A stretch of DNA of 5,580 nt from DATJWY01 sp035500775 (GTDB taxonomy: Bacteria > Pseudomonadota > Alphaproteobacteria > Acetobacterales > Acetobacteraceae), in NCBI GenBank assembly GCA_035500775.1, contig DATJWY010000263.1, forward strand, positions 1-5,580, given 5' to 3'. Below the pieces are notes generated by a model. The model was not told the origin of the DNA. It did no database searches and saw only the letters and a program-made list of their open reading frames with translations. Position numbers and translations under genes: made by a program. This document shows, piece by piece, positions 5,288-5,580 of the stretch; within the stretch, counting starts at the first letter, position 1; every line of letters starts with the position of its first letter.

Positions 5288-5580
5288 ATGTCGACACCAC
5301 TGCACGGCCGCTTCGTTTGGTACGAGCTGATGACGCCCGACACCACGGCCGCCGAAACCTTCTACAAGGGTGTGATCGGCTGGGGCGCCCGGGATTCCGG
5401 CGTGCCGGACAGGACTTACACCTTGCTCTGCGACGGGGAGACCCCTGTGGCCGGCCTGATGGCCCTCTCGGGGGAGGCGTGCGCCGCGGGCGCGAAACCG
5501 GGCTGGATCGGCTATGTCGCCGTGGACGATGTCGATGAGAGCGCCAATGCCGTGGCGCAGGCGGGCGGCACCATCCACCA
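5288..5580 (+). CDS. VOC (glyoxalase/bleomycin-resistance superfamily) protein, 5' part only
   Basis: The reading frame is open from the ATG at 5288 to the window edge, giving 97 complete codons. The protein begins MSTPLHGRFVWYELMTPDT, then AAETFYKGVIGW, and later GWIGYVAVDDVDESANAVAQAGG. This is the typical first VOC module (beta strand, helix with FY, then GW; Y-V-x-V-D-D-V-D and a helix ending AGG) of the group described as 'predicted enzyme related to lactoylglutathione lyase' (COG3324). Such proteins are soluble, often carry two VOC modules and about 250-270 residues, and their reactions are mostly unknown. Here at most about a third to two thirds of the protein is present. Metal ligands cannot be judged without the rest, though H6 and E13 lie on the first strand. 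GGAG at 5276-5279 supports the start. Confidence 0.85.
   Translation, partial: MSTPLHGRFVWYELMTPDTTAAETFYKGVIGWGARDSGVPDRTYTLLCDGETPVAGLMALSGEACAAGAKPGWIGYVAVDDVDESANAVAQAGGTIH

Noticed and set aside
5243..5578. Minus- and plus-strand alternative frames over the VOC gene
   Set aside because: The frame starting at 5288 encodes a recognisable VOC module; the others are shadows.

Overview
The window is GC-rich, with strong G/C preference at third codon positions. The protein types (Nramp transporter with an MntR-type regulator, a CHASE hybrid kinase of the H-x-F-N-N class, a COG3324-like VOC protein) and the stacked GGGGC-N3-GCCCC intergenic hairpins fit an alphaproteobacterium. Rhodospirillales/Acetobacteraceae is my impression only, because no rRNA or other marker gene is present. 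I see no tRNA, rRNA, CRISPR array, transposase or phage gene.

Layout. (1) Positions 1-119 hold the right-hand part of a GC-rich palindromic repeat, cut by the window edge, and a 9-bp inverted repeat abutting the mntH stop codon. (2) mntH (120-1439, minus) encodes an Nramp Mn2+/divalent metal:H+ symporter. (3) The 292-bp divergent intergenic region carries a near-ideal promoter for mntH (TTGACC-N16-TACATT) with a perfect 9+2+9 palindrome lying over its spacer and -10 box, the expected MntR operator. (4) mntR (1732-2199, plus, GTG start) encodes a DtxR/MntR-family repressor with the full set of manganese ligands. (5) An orphan hybrid sensor kinase (2281-4593, plus; TM-CHASE-TM-coiled coil-HisKA-HATPase-REC) ends in an intrinsic terminator that overlaps its stop codon. 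(6) A 61-codon gene of unknown function (4756-4941) has a strong ribosome binding site. (7) A 346-bp non-coding stretch (4942-5287) is packed with hairpins, including a second copy of the repeat seen at the left edge. (8) The 5' part of a VOC/glyoxalase-superfamily gene starts at 5288 and runs off the right edge.

Functionally, mntH and mntR form a self-contained manganese homeostasis unit: Mn2+-loaded MntR should bind the box in the mntH promoter and shut off uptake. The kinase follows mntR on the same strand after 81 bp, but nothing in the sequence ties it to metal. The small gene and the VOC gene look like separate transcription units divided by the hairpin cluster.

I do not see a clearly new multi-gene system. 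The most interesting non-textbook material is the modular hairpin repeat: two copies, with arms that have changed in a compensatory way and a shared 3' tail. One copy is flanked by imperfect direct repeats.
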